Below are positions 6,313 through 12,070 of a stretch of DNA of 12,070 nucleotides, in pieces (within the stretch, counting starts at the first letter, position 1; each line of letters opens with the position of its first letter). Position numbers and translations under genes: made by a program. Below the pieces are notes generated by a model. It worked only from the letters and a program-made list of their open reading frames with translations. It was not told the DNA's origin and made no database searches. The stretch comes from Gammaproteobacteria bacterium. GTDB lineage: Bacteria > Pseudomonadota > Gammaproteobacteria > J044. The stretch covers positions 1 through 12,070 of the forward strand of contig RFHG01000167.1 in the NCBI GenBank assembly GCA_003696465.1. The letters are read 5' to 3'.

Positions 6313-7052
6313 TCGTGCGCCTCGCAGGGCTTGCGGTATTCCTCCGGCACGTCGTCGGGGCAGACACCGCACTGTTCGTTGCCGGGTACCGCGAAGTCGA
6401 TCTTGCGCGGATAGGGCAGATTGAGGTTTTCCATGATCTCGACGAATTCCTCTTCGCTCTTTCCGGCCAGGTAGGGATTGCGCTTTTTCTCCTGCGCGAT
6501 GGAAGAGACGAAGCGGCCCTCGTAATCGTGGGCCGGGTACACCAGGGTCTCGTCGGGCAGGGTGAACAGCTTTTGCGTGATGCTGCGATACAGGGTGCGC
6601 GAATCGCCCGACTGGAAGTCGGTCCGACCACAGGCATCGATCAGCAGGGCATCACCGGTGAAGGCCATCTTCTGGGTGCCGTTGTCGATGAGATAGGCGA
6701 AGTGATGGTCGGTATGCCCGGGGGTGTAGAGGCCATATAGCTCGATGTTGCCGATCCGGAAGGCCTGCCCCTCTTCGATGCCGATGTCCACGCACTCGAA
6801 CTTCGCCTTTTCCGGATACACGATCTTGCTGCCCAGCATCGACTTGAGTCGGCGCGCGCCGGTCAGGTGGTCGGCGTGTACGTGGGTATCGATGGTGTAG
6901 GCCAGCTTCAGGCCCATCTCCTGGAGTACCTTTGCGTCACGCTCGGCGGTGTCCAGCACCGGGTCGATCAGGGCCGCCTCGCCGGTTTCAGGATCAGCGA
7001 CGAGATAGGTGTAGGTGGATGAATCGGGTTCGAACAGCTGCCTGAAGATCAT
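6303..7052 (-). CDS. Persulfide dioxygenase (ETHE1-type)
   Basis: A 249-residue metallo-beta-lactamase-fold enzyme that oxidises glutathione persulfide with O2 to sulfite and glutathione, part of cytoplasmic sulfide detoxification. THVHADH (56-62) gives H57, H59, D61 and H62; PGHTDHH holds H113; D134 lies in FTGDALLI. H57, H113 and D134 correspond to the two-His, one-Asp iron ligands of ETHE1. CGRTDFQSGD (141-150), YPAHDY (172-177) and the late ENLNLPYPRKIDFAVP block are all ETHE1-like and separate it from glyoxalase II. Length agrees with the family. A C-terminal tail of about 20 residues adds C228, C231 and C243. The ATG at 7052 has AGGAGG at 7060-7065; an upstream in-frame start lacks such a site. 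It is divergent from glyoxalase I, and no rhodanese or sulfide:quinone reductase gene is visible. Confidence 0.93.
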   Translation of the reverse strand: MIFRQLFEPDSSTYTYLVADPETGEAALIDPVLDTAERDAKVLQEMGLKLAYTIDTHVHADHLTGARRLKSMLGSKIVYPEKAKFECVDIGIEEGQAFRIGNIELYGLYTPGHTDHHFAYLIDNGTQKMAFTGDALLIDACGRTDFQSGDSRTLYRSITQKLFTLPDETLVYPAHDYEGRFVSSIAQEKKRNPYLAGKSEEEFVEIMENLNLPYPRKIDFAVPGNEQCGVCPDDVPEEYRKPCEAHDQG

Positions 7053-7144
7053 GTGCCTGCCTCCTGCATGATGTTTTTGCTTGTGCGTGACAGCGTGGAG
7101 CCTTGCGCGGCACAATTCAAGCCGGAAAACACGAGGGACATCAC
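7053..7144. promoter_or_regulatory. Shared divergent promoter region
   Basis: These 92 bp must carry promoters and leaders for both the persulfide dioxygenase (minus) and glyoxalase I (plus). Ribosome binding sites are clear on both sides (AGGAGG at 7060-7065 on minus, GAGGG at 7133-7137 on plus), but I found no convincing -35/-10 pair and no strong operator dyad. Confidence 0.5.
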
Positions 7145-7531
7145 ATGCGCATACTGCACACCATGATCCGGGTGGGCGACCTGGACCGTTCCATCGACTT
7201 CTACACCAGCGTGCTGGGCATGAAGCTGCTGCGCCGCAAGGACTACCCCGACGGCAAGTTCACCCTGGCCTTTGTCGGCTATGGCGACGAACGCGAACAG
7301 TGCGTGCTCGAACTGACCTACAACTGGGGCGTGGACCACTACGCGCTTGGCAACGGATTCGGCCACATCGCCATCGAGGTGGATGACGTGTACGCGGCGG
7401 CGGAACGGATCCGAGAGCGGGGCGGCAAGATCATCCGCGAGCCGGGGCCGATGAATGCCGGCACCACCATCATCGCGTTCGTCGAGGACCCGGACGGCTA
7501 CCAGATCGAGCTGCTGGGGCCGAGGGGCTGA
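7145..7531 (+). CDS. gloA: Glyoxalase I (lactoylglutathione lyase)
   Basis: A 128-residue enzyme that converts the hemithioacetal of methylglyoxal and glutathione into S-lactoylglutathione in the cytoplasm. The four metal ligands of E. coli GloA (H5, E56, H74, E122) are present at identical numbers, and the short length without the extra eukaryotic loops points to the nickel-activated class. LHTMIRVGDLDRSIDFY and GFGHIAIEVDD are the two half-repeat signatures of the fold, and EDPDGYQIELL closes the second. The ATG at 7145 has GAGGG 7 nt ahead, and the ligand numbering confirms it. It shares a 92-bp promoter gap with the persulfide dioxygenase, another glutathione-dependent enzyme, and is followed by tRNA-Met on the other strand. 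Confidence 0.95.
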   Translation: MRILHTMIRVGDLDRSIDFYTSVLGMKLLRRKDYPDGKFTLAFVGYGDEREQCVLELTYNWGVDHYALGNGFGHIAIEVDDVYAAAERIRERGGKIIREPGPMNAGTTIIAFVEDPDGYQIELLGPRG

Positions 7532-7552
7532 GAGAAAGGGGGAAGAAGAAAA

Positions 7553-7629
7553 TGGTGGCTATGGGTGGATTCGAACCACCGACCCCATCATTATGAGTGA
7601 TGTGCTCTAACCAGCTGAGCTACATAGCC
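7553..7629 (-). tRNA. tRNA-Met (CAT), elongator
   Basis: A 77-nt cloverleaf with an encoded CCA end. The acceptor GGCTATG pairs with CATAGCC, the anticodon arm is CATCA-CTCATAA-TGATG with anticodon CAT, the variable loop is GGGTC, and the T arm is GGTGG-TTCGAAT-CCACC. The body closely follows E. coli elongator tRNA-Met, not initiator tRNA, since the first acceptor pair is matched. After the CCA on its strand comes a T/C-rich tract (TTTTCTTCTTCC), which may aid transcript end without a further hairpin. Its place downstream of ychF matches the arrangement known in Pseudomonas. Confidence 0.97.
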
Positions 7630-7643
7630 ACTTGAGGGCGCGA

Positions 7644-7672
7644 AGGATACCGGAAAGGCCGGTTTCGGTCAA
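7644..7672 (-). promoter_or_regulatory. Sigma-70 promoter of tRNA-Met with GC-rich discriminator
   Basis: On the minus strand TTGACC (7672-7667) and TATCCT (7649-7644) are separated by exactly 17 bp. The -10 is followed by a GC-rich stretch containing GCGCCC, typical of stable-RNA promoters that are turned down by ppGpp. Transcription should start about 8 nt upstream of the mature tRNA. The -35 box overlaps the stop codon of the exported-protein gene upstream. Confidence 0.75.
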
Positions 7673-8307
7673 CGCCCGCCGACCTGTTCATGGCCCGGCG
7701 AAGGCGGCCTGTAGCGTGCCCGAGACAGGATTTCCTTCAGACCCTCGAGATCCCGCATCCCGTCGATCAGAAAGACCACATTGCGCCGAGTGCAAGGCAG
7801 CAGGTAGGCCTCGACCCCTTCAGCACCCTCCCGCTGCAGCCAGAACACCCGGAAGCCATTGCCATCGAACTGCCCGTGCGCGCCCTGCTCGTCCAGACCA
7901 AAGGCGCGACGGATGTCGGGCAGGATGCCCTTTGCCGGCTCCCTGTCATTCCACACCGCCTTGAGATACCCGCAGGCATCGTCCACGCCGAGCTTGCGGT
8001 AAACCGCAGCATGTACGGAGCCCTGGCCAAACTGGCTGCTGATCAACGAAATGCCGAGTTTCATATCCGGCACACGGCCCGGCCGGACCAGCTCCAGCTC
8101 GACTGCGGGTTCGGTCAGGTTGTAGACCGTCACCTTGTGCAAGTTATCGGTCGCAACGGGGATTTCCAGCCATGCGATCTGGATTGGCAGCAGAGGCGCT
8201 GCCGACAACGGCACAGCAAAGGAGATCAGGCTGAGCAGAAGCGCCATCCGGCTCATGAACAGGATGGCGCGGTCTTTCCATTTGTACCCATCCATTTTTC
8301 CCTGCAC
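7669..8307 (-). CDS. Unrecognised exported protein
   Basis: I do not recognise this protein of about 212 residues. It has a basic start (KMDGYKWKDR), a hydrophobic run MALLLSLISFAVPL and a likely signal-peptidase I site near LSAA, so it is probably periplasmic. The mature part begins with a strand-like segment (PIQIAWLEIPV) and has two cysteines (in DACGYL and LPCTRR) that could form a disulfide; no catalytic motif or further membrane segment is seen. The start is uncertain: GTG at 8307 lies 6 nt after a strong GGGAGGA (8314-8320), while ATG at 8295 has AGGG only 4 nt ahead; a GTG at 8313 abuts the ribosome binding site and is unlikely. It lies between ychF and tRNA-Met, same strand, 72 bp after ychF, and could be read from that operon. 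Confidence 0.7.
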   Translation of the reverse strand: MQGKMDGYKWKDRAILFMSRMALLLSLISFAVPLSAAPLLPIQIAWLEIPVATDNLHKVTVYNLTEPAVELELVRPGRVPDMKLGISLISSQFGQGSVHAAVYRKLGVDDACGYLKAVWNDREPAKGILPDIRRAFGLDEQGAHGQFDGNGFRVFWLQREGAEGVEAYLLPCTRRNVVFLIDGMRDLEGLKEILSRARYRPPSPGHEQVGGR

Positions 8308-8379
8308 GATCACTCCTCCCTGAAATGCATTCCTTCTGCCCGCTCAGCGCGGATTCAGCACCATGTTCCGGCCCGGCAC

Positions 8380-9471
8380 CTAGACATTGAACCGGAAGTG
8401 CACCACGTCGCCTTCCTGCATGATGTAGTCCTTGCCTTCGAGGCGCCACTTGCCGGCATCCTTGGCGCCCTGCTCTCCGCCGCAGGCGATGAAGTCGTCG
8501 TAGGCGATGACCTCGGCACGAATGAAACCCTTTTCGAAATCGGTATGGATGACCCCGGCGGCCTGCGGCGCGGTGGCACCCTTGCGCACGGTCCAGGCGC
8601 GCACTTCCTTGACCCCGGCGGTGAAGAATGTCTGCAGGCCGAGCAGGTCGTAGCCGGCGCGGATGACGCGGTTCAGGCCCGGCTCGTCCATGCCCATCTC
8701 GCCCAGGAATTCGGCCTGCTCGTCGGGGTCGAGCTGGGCGATTTCAGCCTCGATGGCGGCGCACACCGGCACCACCGCGGCCCCTTCGGACTCGGCACGT
8801 GCGCGTACCTGGTCGAGCAGCGGATTGTTCTCGAAGCCGTTCTCCGCCACATTGGCGATGTACATCATCGGCTTGATGGTGATGAGATGCAGCTCGCGGA
8901 TCTGCCGGCGCTCGTCGTCGGTGAGTTCCAGCGTGCGCGCCGGGCGACCTTCCTGCAGATGCGCCAGCACGCGCTCGAAGAAGGCCTTGCGGGCGATCTG
9001 TTCCTTGTTGCCGGACTTGGCCTGCTTGGCCACGCGGGCCACGGCCTTCTCTGCCGTATCCATGTCGGCCAGGACCAGCTCGGTCTCGATCACCTCGATG
9101 TCGTCGATCGGGGAGACGCGGCCGGAGACATGCACGATGTCGTCATCCTCGAAGCAGCGCACCACATGAGCGATGGCATCGGTCTCGCGGATGTGGGCCA
9201 GGAACTGGTTGCCCAGGCCCTCGCCCTTCGAGGCTCCCTCCACCAGCCCGGCGATGTCGACGAACTCGATGGTCGTGGGCAGGACCCGCTCCGGCTTGAC
9301 GATCTCGGCCAGTGCATCCAGGCGGGGATCCGGTACCGGCACGATGCCCACATTGGGATCGATGGTGCAGAAGGGATAGTTCTCGGCCTGGATCTCGGCC
9401 CGGGTGAGGGCGTTGAACAGGGTGGACTTGCCGACATTGGGCAAACCCACGATACCGCATTTGAAACCCAT
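8380..9471 (-). CDS. ychF: Ribosome-associated ATPase YchF (OLA1 family)
   Basis: A complete 363-residue member of the Obg-related YchF family, cytoplasmic, binding ribosomes and hydrolysing ATP more readily than GTP; it is linked to stress adaptation and translation. The P-loop GLPNVGKST spans 9-17, the switch motif DIAGLVEGAS starts at 72, and NVAE (207-210) replaces the usual NKxD, which is the known basis for ATP preference. The region from about 280 to the end is the TGS domain, ending in the family-typical EGDVVHFRFNV. Length equals that of the E. coli protein. It starts 7 bp after the pth stop codon, with GAGG overlapping the pth end as its ribosome binding site; the pth-ychF pair is conserved and suggests coupled translation. 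Confidence 0.98.
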   Translation of the reverse strand: MGFKCGIVGLPNVGKSTLFNALTRAEIQAENYPFCTIDPNVGIVPVPDPRLDALAEIVKPERVLPTTIEFVDIAGLVEGASKGEGLGNQFLAHIRETDAIAHVVRCFEDDDIVHVSGRVSPIDDIEVIETELVLADMDTAEKAVARVAKQAKSGNKEQIARKAFFERVLAHLQEGRPARTLELTDDERRQIRELHLITIKPMMYIANVAENGFENNPLLDQVRARAESEGAAVVPVCAAIEAEIAQLDPDEQAEFLGEMGMDEPGLNRVIRAGYDLLGLQTFFTAGVKEVRAWTVRKGATAPQAAGVIHTDFEKGFIRAEVIAYDDFIACGGEQGAKDAGKWRLEGKDYIMQEGDVVHFRFNV

Positions 9472-9478
9472 GGAATGC

Positions 9479-10060
9479 TTACCTCTTGCTGTGCAGACGG
9501 TTCATGGCCTGCTGCATTTCGCCGCGCACGATCAGCGGCAGGGCGGACAGTGCCTCGTCGATGGCTTCGTCGATCTGCGCCTGCTCCTCGCGCGAGGCAC
9601 GGTGCAGCACGTAGTCGACCACCTGGTCCTTGTGACCGGGGTGGCCGATGCCGATGCGCAGGCGCCAGAAATCGGCCCCGATGTGACGGATCAGATCGCG
9701 CAGGCCGTTGTGCCCGCCATGCCCCCCACCCTGCTTCAGGCGCACGGTGCCCGGCGGCAGGTCGAGCTCGTCATGCGCCACCAGCACGGCCTCGGGCGGG
9801 ATGCGGTAGAAGTCGCAGAACTGGCGCACCGACTGCCCGCTGCGGTTCATGAAGGTCATCGGCTTGAGCAGCCAGATGCCGCGCCCTTCCAGCTGCAGCT
9901 TGCAGGCCTCGCCGAGAAAGCGCGACTCCTTGCGAAACACCGCGCCCTCGCGCGCGGCCAGGCGCTCGACAAACCAAAACCCGGCGTTGTGCCGGGTCTG
10001 GTCGTACTCGGGGCCCGGATTGCCCAGGCCCACGATGAGCTGGATGCCGTCTGCGGACAT
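9479..10060 (-). CDS. pth: Peptidyl-tRNA hydrolase
   Basis: A 193-residue enzyme that cleaves the ester bond of peptidyl-tRNA released from stalled ribosomes, recycling tRNA. GLGNPG holds N14, the catalytic H24 lies in TRHNAGF, N72 in MTFMNRSG, D97 in HDELDLPPG and N118 in GGHNGLR. Each is four higher than its counterpart in the E. coli enzyme (N10, H20, N68, D93, N114), showing a short N-terminal extension and no internal change. It starts 9 bp after the rplY stop without a clear ribosome binding site, so translation probably depends on coupling to rplY. Confidence 0.98.
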   Translation of the reverse strand: MSADGIQLIVGLGNPGPEYDQTRHNAGFWFVERLAAREGAVFRKESRFLGEACKLQLEGRGIWLLKPMTFMNRSGQSVRQFCDFYRIPPEAVLVAHDELDLPPGTVRLKQGGGHGGHNGLRDLIRHIGADFWRLRIGIGHPGHKDQVVDYVLHRASREEQAQIDEAIDEALSALPLIVRGEMQQAMNRLHSKR

Positions 10061-10069
10061 CGACGGGGA

Positions 10070-10705
10070 TCAGTCCTCGCCGCCTTCCTCCGCGGCAGCC
10101 TCTTCTCCGCCCTCGGCCTCTTCCTCGGCACCGCCCTTGGGCTTGAGGATGGTGACCACGGCGTTGTCGTGGCCATGGACCAGCTCGAGGATCTCGACGC
10201 CCTCGGGCACCTTGAGGTCGGACAGGTGCAGGGTGTCGCCGGCATGCAGCTCGGACAGGTCGACGTCGATGTGCTCGGGGATGTTGCCCGGCAGGCAGAC
10301 CACCTCGACCTCCACCAGCAGGTGGGAGACGGTGCCACCCTCGTTCTTGACCCCGACGCAGCTTTCCTCGTTGAGGAAGTGCAGCGGGACATGGACATGC
10401 AGTTTTTCGTCCATGTTGATGCGCTGCAGGTCGAAGTGCAGGATGTTGGGCTTGTAGGGATGGCGCTGCAGGTCACGCAGGACGACGTTCTCGTCCTGGC
10501 CACCGAGCTTCAGGGTCAGAACCTGTGAATAGAAGCCCTCGTCCTCGAGATGCTTGAGCAGCTCGTTTTCGCGCACGCTGATGGGCGTGGGCTCCTTGCC
10601 GGCACCGTAGACGATGCCCGGGACCAGGCCAGCGCGACGCAGGCGGCGGCTCGCACCCTTTCCCTGATCCTCGCGCTTTTCGGCGTTGATGATGTACTCG
10701 CTCAT
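10070..10705 (-). CDS. rplY: 50S ribosomal protein L25, long CTC form
   Basis: A 211-residue 5S rRNA-binding ribosomal protein of the L25/TL5/CTC type, longer than the 94-residue E. coli L25. The N-terminal L25 domain (about 1-93) shows the usual EDQGKGASRRLRRAGLVPGI start and FDLQRI near its end; a C-terminal beta domain follows to about 185. The last 25 residues are mostly Glu, Gly and Ala, a low-complexity acidic tail that varies in this family. The ATG at 10705 is chosen because GAGG lies 8 nt ahead and the conserved N-terminus starts there; the open frame extends upstream into non-homologous sequence. It lies downstream of prs in the conserved operon. Confidence 0.97.
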   Translation of the reverse strand: MSEYIINAEKREDQGKGASRRLRRAGLVPGIVYGAGKEPTPISVRENELLKHLEDEGFYSQVLTLKLGGQDENVVLRDLQRHPYKPNILHFDLQRINMDEKLHVHVPLHFLNEESCVGVKNEGGTVSHLLVEVEVVCLPGNIPEHIDVDLSELHAGDTLHLSDLKVPEGVEILELVHGHDNAVVTILKPKGGAEEEAEGGEEAAAEEGGED

Positions 10706-10733
10706 GTCTTTTACCTCGATTGCAATGAATGAA

Positions 10734-10751
10734 GGCAGCCCTGAGGCTGCC
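10734..10751 (-). other. Hairpin in the prs-rplY gap
   Basis: The minus strand reads GGCAGCC-TCAG-GGCTGCC, a perfect 7-bp stem with a 4-nt loop, in the 91-bp gap between prs and rplY. It is followed by TTCATT, which is too poor in T for a good terminator. It could be a weak attenuator, a processing site or a structure that adjusts rplY level. A second small hairpin GAGGGC-AAT-GCCCTC (10784-10798) overlaps the prs stop codon. Confidence 0.5.
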
Positions 10752-10796
10752 CCGCTGCCCCGCGACCAGGGCAACGCACGTTCGAGGGCAATGCCC

Positions 10797-11753
10797 TCAA
10801 TCCATGAACAGGGAGCTGACGGACTCTTCCCGACTCACCCTGCGTATGGTCTCTGCCAGCATGGCGGCCACGCTCAGCTGGCGAATCTTGCTGCAGGCCT
10901 TGGCCCGCTCGCTCAACGGGATGGTGTCGGTGACCACCAACTCGTCGAGCTGTGACTTGGTGATGTTCTCCACCGCCGGGCCCGAGAGCACCGGGTGGGT
11001 GGCATAGGCCAGCACGCGCCGGGCACCGTGCTCCTTGAGCGCGTTGGCCGCCTGGCACAGGGTTCCGGCGGTATCGACCAGGTCGTCCACCATGATGCAG
11101 GTGCGACCCTCGACATCGCCGATGATGTTCATCACCTGGGCCACGTTGGCCCGGGGGCGACGCTTGTCGATGATGGCCAGGTCGGCATCGTCGAGACGCT
11201 TGGCAATGGCCCGTGCCCGCACCACGCCGCCGACATCCGGCGACACCACGATGAGGTCATCGATCTTCTGCCGGTAGATGTCGCCCAGCAGCACCGGCGA
11301 GGCATAGACGTTGTCCACCGGGATGTCGAAGAACCCCTGTACCTGGTCGGCATGCAGGTCCACGGTGAGCACCCGGTCGGTGCCGACGGTGGTGATCATG
11401 TTGGCCACCACCTTGGCCGAGATCGGCACCCGCTGCGAGCGCACCCGGCGATCCTGGCGAGAGTAGCCGAAATACGGAATCACCGCCGTGATGCGTGCCG
11501 CCGAGGCCCGGCGCAACGCATCGATCATGATCAGCAGCTCCATGATGTTGTCGTTGGTGGGGCTGCTCGTGGACTGCACCACGAACACGTCCCGGCCGCG
11601 GACATTCTCGAGGATCTCGACCCGGACCTCACCATCACTGAAGCGTCCGACCAGTGCCTCGCCCAGCGGGATGTTCAGGTAGCTGACAATCGAGCGAGCC
11701 AACTCGGGGGTGCCGTTCCCCGCGAAGACCATCATCCGGTTTGTTTCGGGCAT
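10797..11753 (-). CDS. prs: Ribose-phosphate pyrophosphokinase (PRPP synthetase)
   Basis: A 318-residue enzyme that makes phosphoribosyl pyrophosphate from ribose 5-phosphate and ATP for nucleotide, NAD, His and Trp synthesis. It aligns along its whole length with the 315-residue E. coli Prs: FSDGEVRVEI and QSTSSPTNDNIMELL near the N-terminus, YFGYSRQDRR, the VDLHADQVQGFFDIPVDN substrate region, and the PRPP loop DDLVDTAGTL. The ATG at 11753 has AGGGT 7 nt ahead; frame-open sequence further upstream is tRNA-Gln and cannot be coding. The gene begins only 25 bp after the tRNA-Gln CCA end with no terminator between, so tRNA and prs are likely on one transcript. Confidence 0.98.
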   Translation of the reverse strand: MPETNRMMVFAGNGTPELARSIVSYLNIPLGEALVGRFSDGEVRVEILENVRGRDVFVVQSTSSPTNDNIMELLIMIDALRRASAARITAVIPYFGYSRQDRRVRSQRVPISAKVVANMITTVGTDRVLTVDLHADQVQGFFDIPVDNVYASPVLLGDIYRQKIDDLIVVSPDVGGVVRARAIAKRLDDADLAIIDKRRPRANVAQVMNIIGDVEGRTCIMVDDLVDTAGTLCQAANALKEHGARRVLAYATHPVLSGPAVENITKSQLDELVVTDTIPLSERAKACSKIRQLSVAAMLAETIRRVSREESVSSLFMD

Positions 11754-11778
11754 GCGTTCGACCCTGGTCGGTATTGAA

Positions 11779-11853
11779 TGGCTGGGCCGGCAGGATTCGA
11801 ACCTGCGCATGCCGGAATCAAAATCCGGTGCCTTACCACTTGGCGACGGCCCA
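11779..11853 (-). tRNA. tRNA-Gln (TTG)
   Basis: A 75-nt tRNA with encoded CCA. The acceptor TGGGCCG pairs with CGGCCCA, the anticodon loop is TTTTGAT with anticodon TTG, and the T arm is GCAGG-TTCGAAT-CCTGC. The D arm and anticodon arm (GCCAAGTGGTAAGGC, CCGGATTTTGATTCCGG) closely match E. coli tRNA-Gln. The position directly before prs is the conserved gammaproteobacterial arrangement. Confidence 0.97.
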
Positions 11854-11874
11854 ACAACCTGTTCGCCGGCCCCA

Positions 11875-11979
11875 ATGCCGCTTCGCGGCATGTCCGGCAG
11901 GATTACTGCGGAACCCTGCGGGTTCCTTGCCCCTTCGGGGTCGTCGCCTGCGGCTCCGATGCTACCGCGCATGCGCGGT
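11875..11979. other. Cluster of four hairpins between the tRNA-Gln copies
   Basis: Four stem-loops stand in a row: ATGCCG-CTTCG-CGGCAT (11875-11891), GGAACCC-TGC-GGGTTCC (11910-11926), CCCC-TTC-GGGG (11930-11940) and the self-complementary ACCGCGCATGCGCGGT (11964-11979). None is followed by a T tract on the minus strand, so they are not plain terminators. They may be processing structures in the tRNA precursor or simply a decayed repeat element. Confidence 0.5.
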
Positions 11980-11981
11980 GG

Positions 11982-12038
11982 TCGAACCTGCGCATGCCGG
12001 AATCAAAATCCGGTGCCTTACCACTTGGCGACGGCCCA
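11982..12038 (-). pseudogene. 3'-truncated tRNA-Gln copy
   Basis: The 5' 57 nt of tRNA-Gln are present without change: 5' acceptor strand, D arm, anticodon arm with TTG, variable loop, 5' T-stem strand and TTCGA. Beyond this the sequence turns to CCACCGCGC instead of completing the T arm, so the 3' T-stem strand, the 3' acceptor strand and CCA are missing and no functional tRNA can form. On the minus strand it lies upstream of the intact tRNA-Gln and would be read first. Confidence 0.8.
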
Positions 12039-12070
12039 ACAACCTGTTCGCCGGCCCCAATGCCGCTTCG

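Larger units (their letters stand above)
11797..12070. repeat. Direct repeat of 89 bp at 185-bp period
   Basis: Positions 11797-11885 recur exactly at 11982-12070, where the window ends, so the true repeat may be longer. Each copy holds the 5' 57 nt of tRNA-Gln and 32 bp of upstream flank. This is most simply a tandem duplication of a 185-bp unit whose junction lies at 11981/11982, two bases from the perfect 16-bp palindrome ACCGCGCATGCGCGGT (11964-11979). An 8-bp GCGCATGC is shared by the tRNA (11805-11812) and the palindrome (11967-11974), which could have helped misalignment. Because the window ends inside the repeat, an assembly fault is also possible. Confidence 0.85.

Noticed and set aside
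7690..9852. Very long 720-codon plus-strand open frame
   Set aside because: It is antisense to the exported protein, ychF and part of pth, all of which are better supported; long antisense frames are common in G+C-rich DNA.
11797..12070. Integrase attachment-site pair at tRNA-Gln
   Set aside because: Attachment repeats normally copy the 3' end of a tRNA and flank an element; here the 5' part is repeated only 185 bp apart with no integrase gene between.

Overview
The window is G+C-rich chromosomal DNA from a gammaproteobacterium. The order tRNA-Gln, prs, rplY, pth, ychF and tRNA-Met on the minus strand (about 7550 to 11853) matches a block I know from Pseudomonas and relatives. A partial N-acetylglutaminylglutamine amide synthetase (osmoprotection), a persulfide dioxygenase and glutathione-linked enzymes would suit a halotolerant or sulfur-metabolising lineage such as the Ectothiorhodospiraceae or Chromatiales. 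That placement is inference. The right edge ends inside a repeat, so it may be a contig end.

Layout. 1 to 1069: 3' part of an asparagine-synthetase-like amidotransferase. 1098 to 3339: a TonB-dependent copper receptor of the OprC/NosA type with a complete-looking sigma-54 control region (dyad activator sites, perfect IHF consensus, -24/-12 element) and a strong terminator. 3340 to about 4490: an AT-richer islet holding a small BamE/SmpA-like lipoprotein on the minus strand, several GGGGACAGACCCC hairpin repeats and a possible transposase-like gene remnant. 4507 to 6312: a diguanylate cyclase with its own sigma-54 element, followed by a MoeB/ThiF-type sulfur-carrier adenylyltransferase. 6303 to 7531: a persulfide dioxygenase (minus) and a nickel-type glyoxalase I (plus), divergently transcribed from a 92-bp gap. 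7553 to 12038 (all minus): tRNA-Met with a stringent-type promoter, an unrecognised exported protein, ychF, pth, rplY, prs, tRNA-Gln, and a 3'-truncated second copy of tRNA-Gln made by a 185-bp-period duplication that runs off the window.

How the parts work together. The minus-strand block is housekeeping: PRPP supply, ribosomal L25, peptidyl-tRNA recycling, a ribosome-associated ATPase and two tRNAs. The divergent pair 6303 to 7531 handles glutathione persulfide and the glutathione hemithioacetal of methylglyoxal. The most interesting regulatory signal is sigma-54 control of two separate genes, copper uptake and c-di-GMP synthesis, on either side of the foreign-looking islet.

I did not find a clearly new multi-gene system. 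The best leads are the sigma-54/IHF/dyad promoter of the copper receptor, the truncated tRNA-Gln duplication and the repeat-rich islet.
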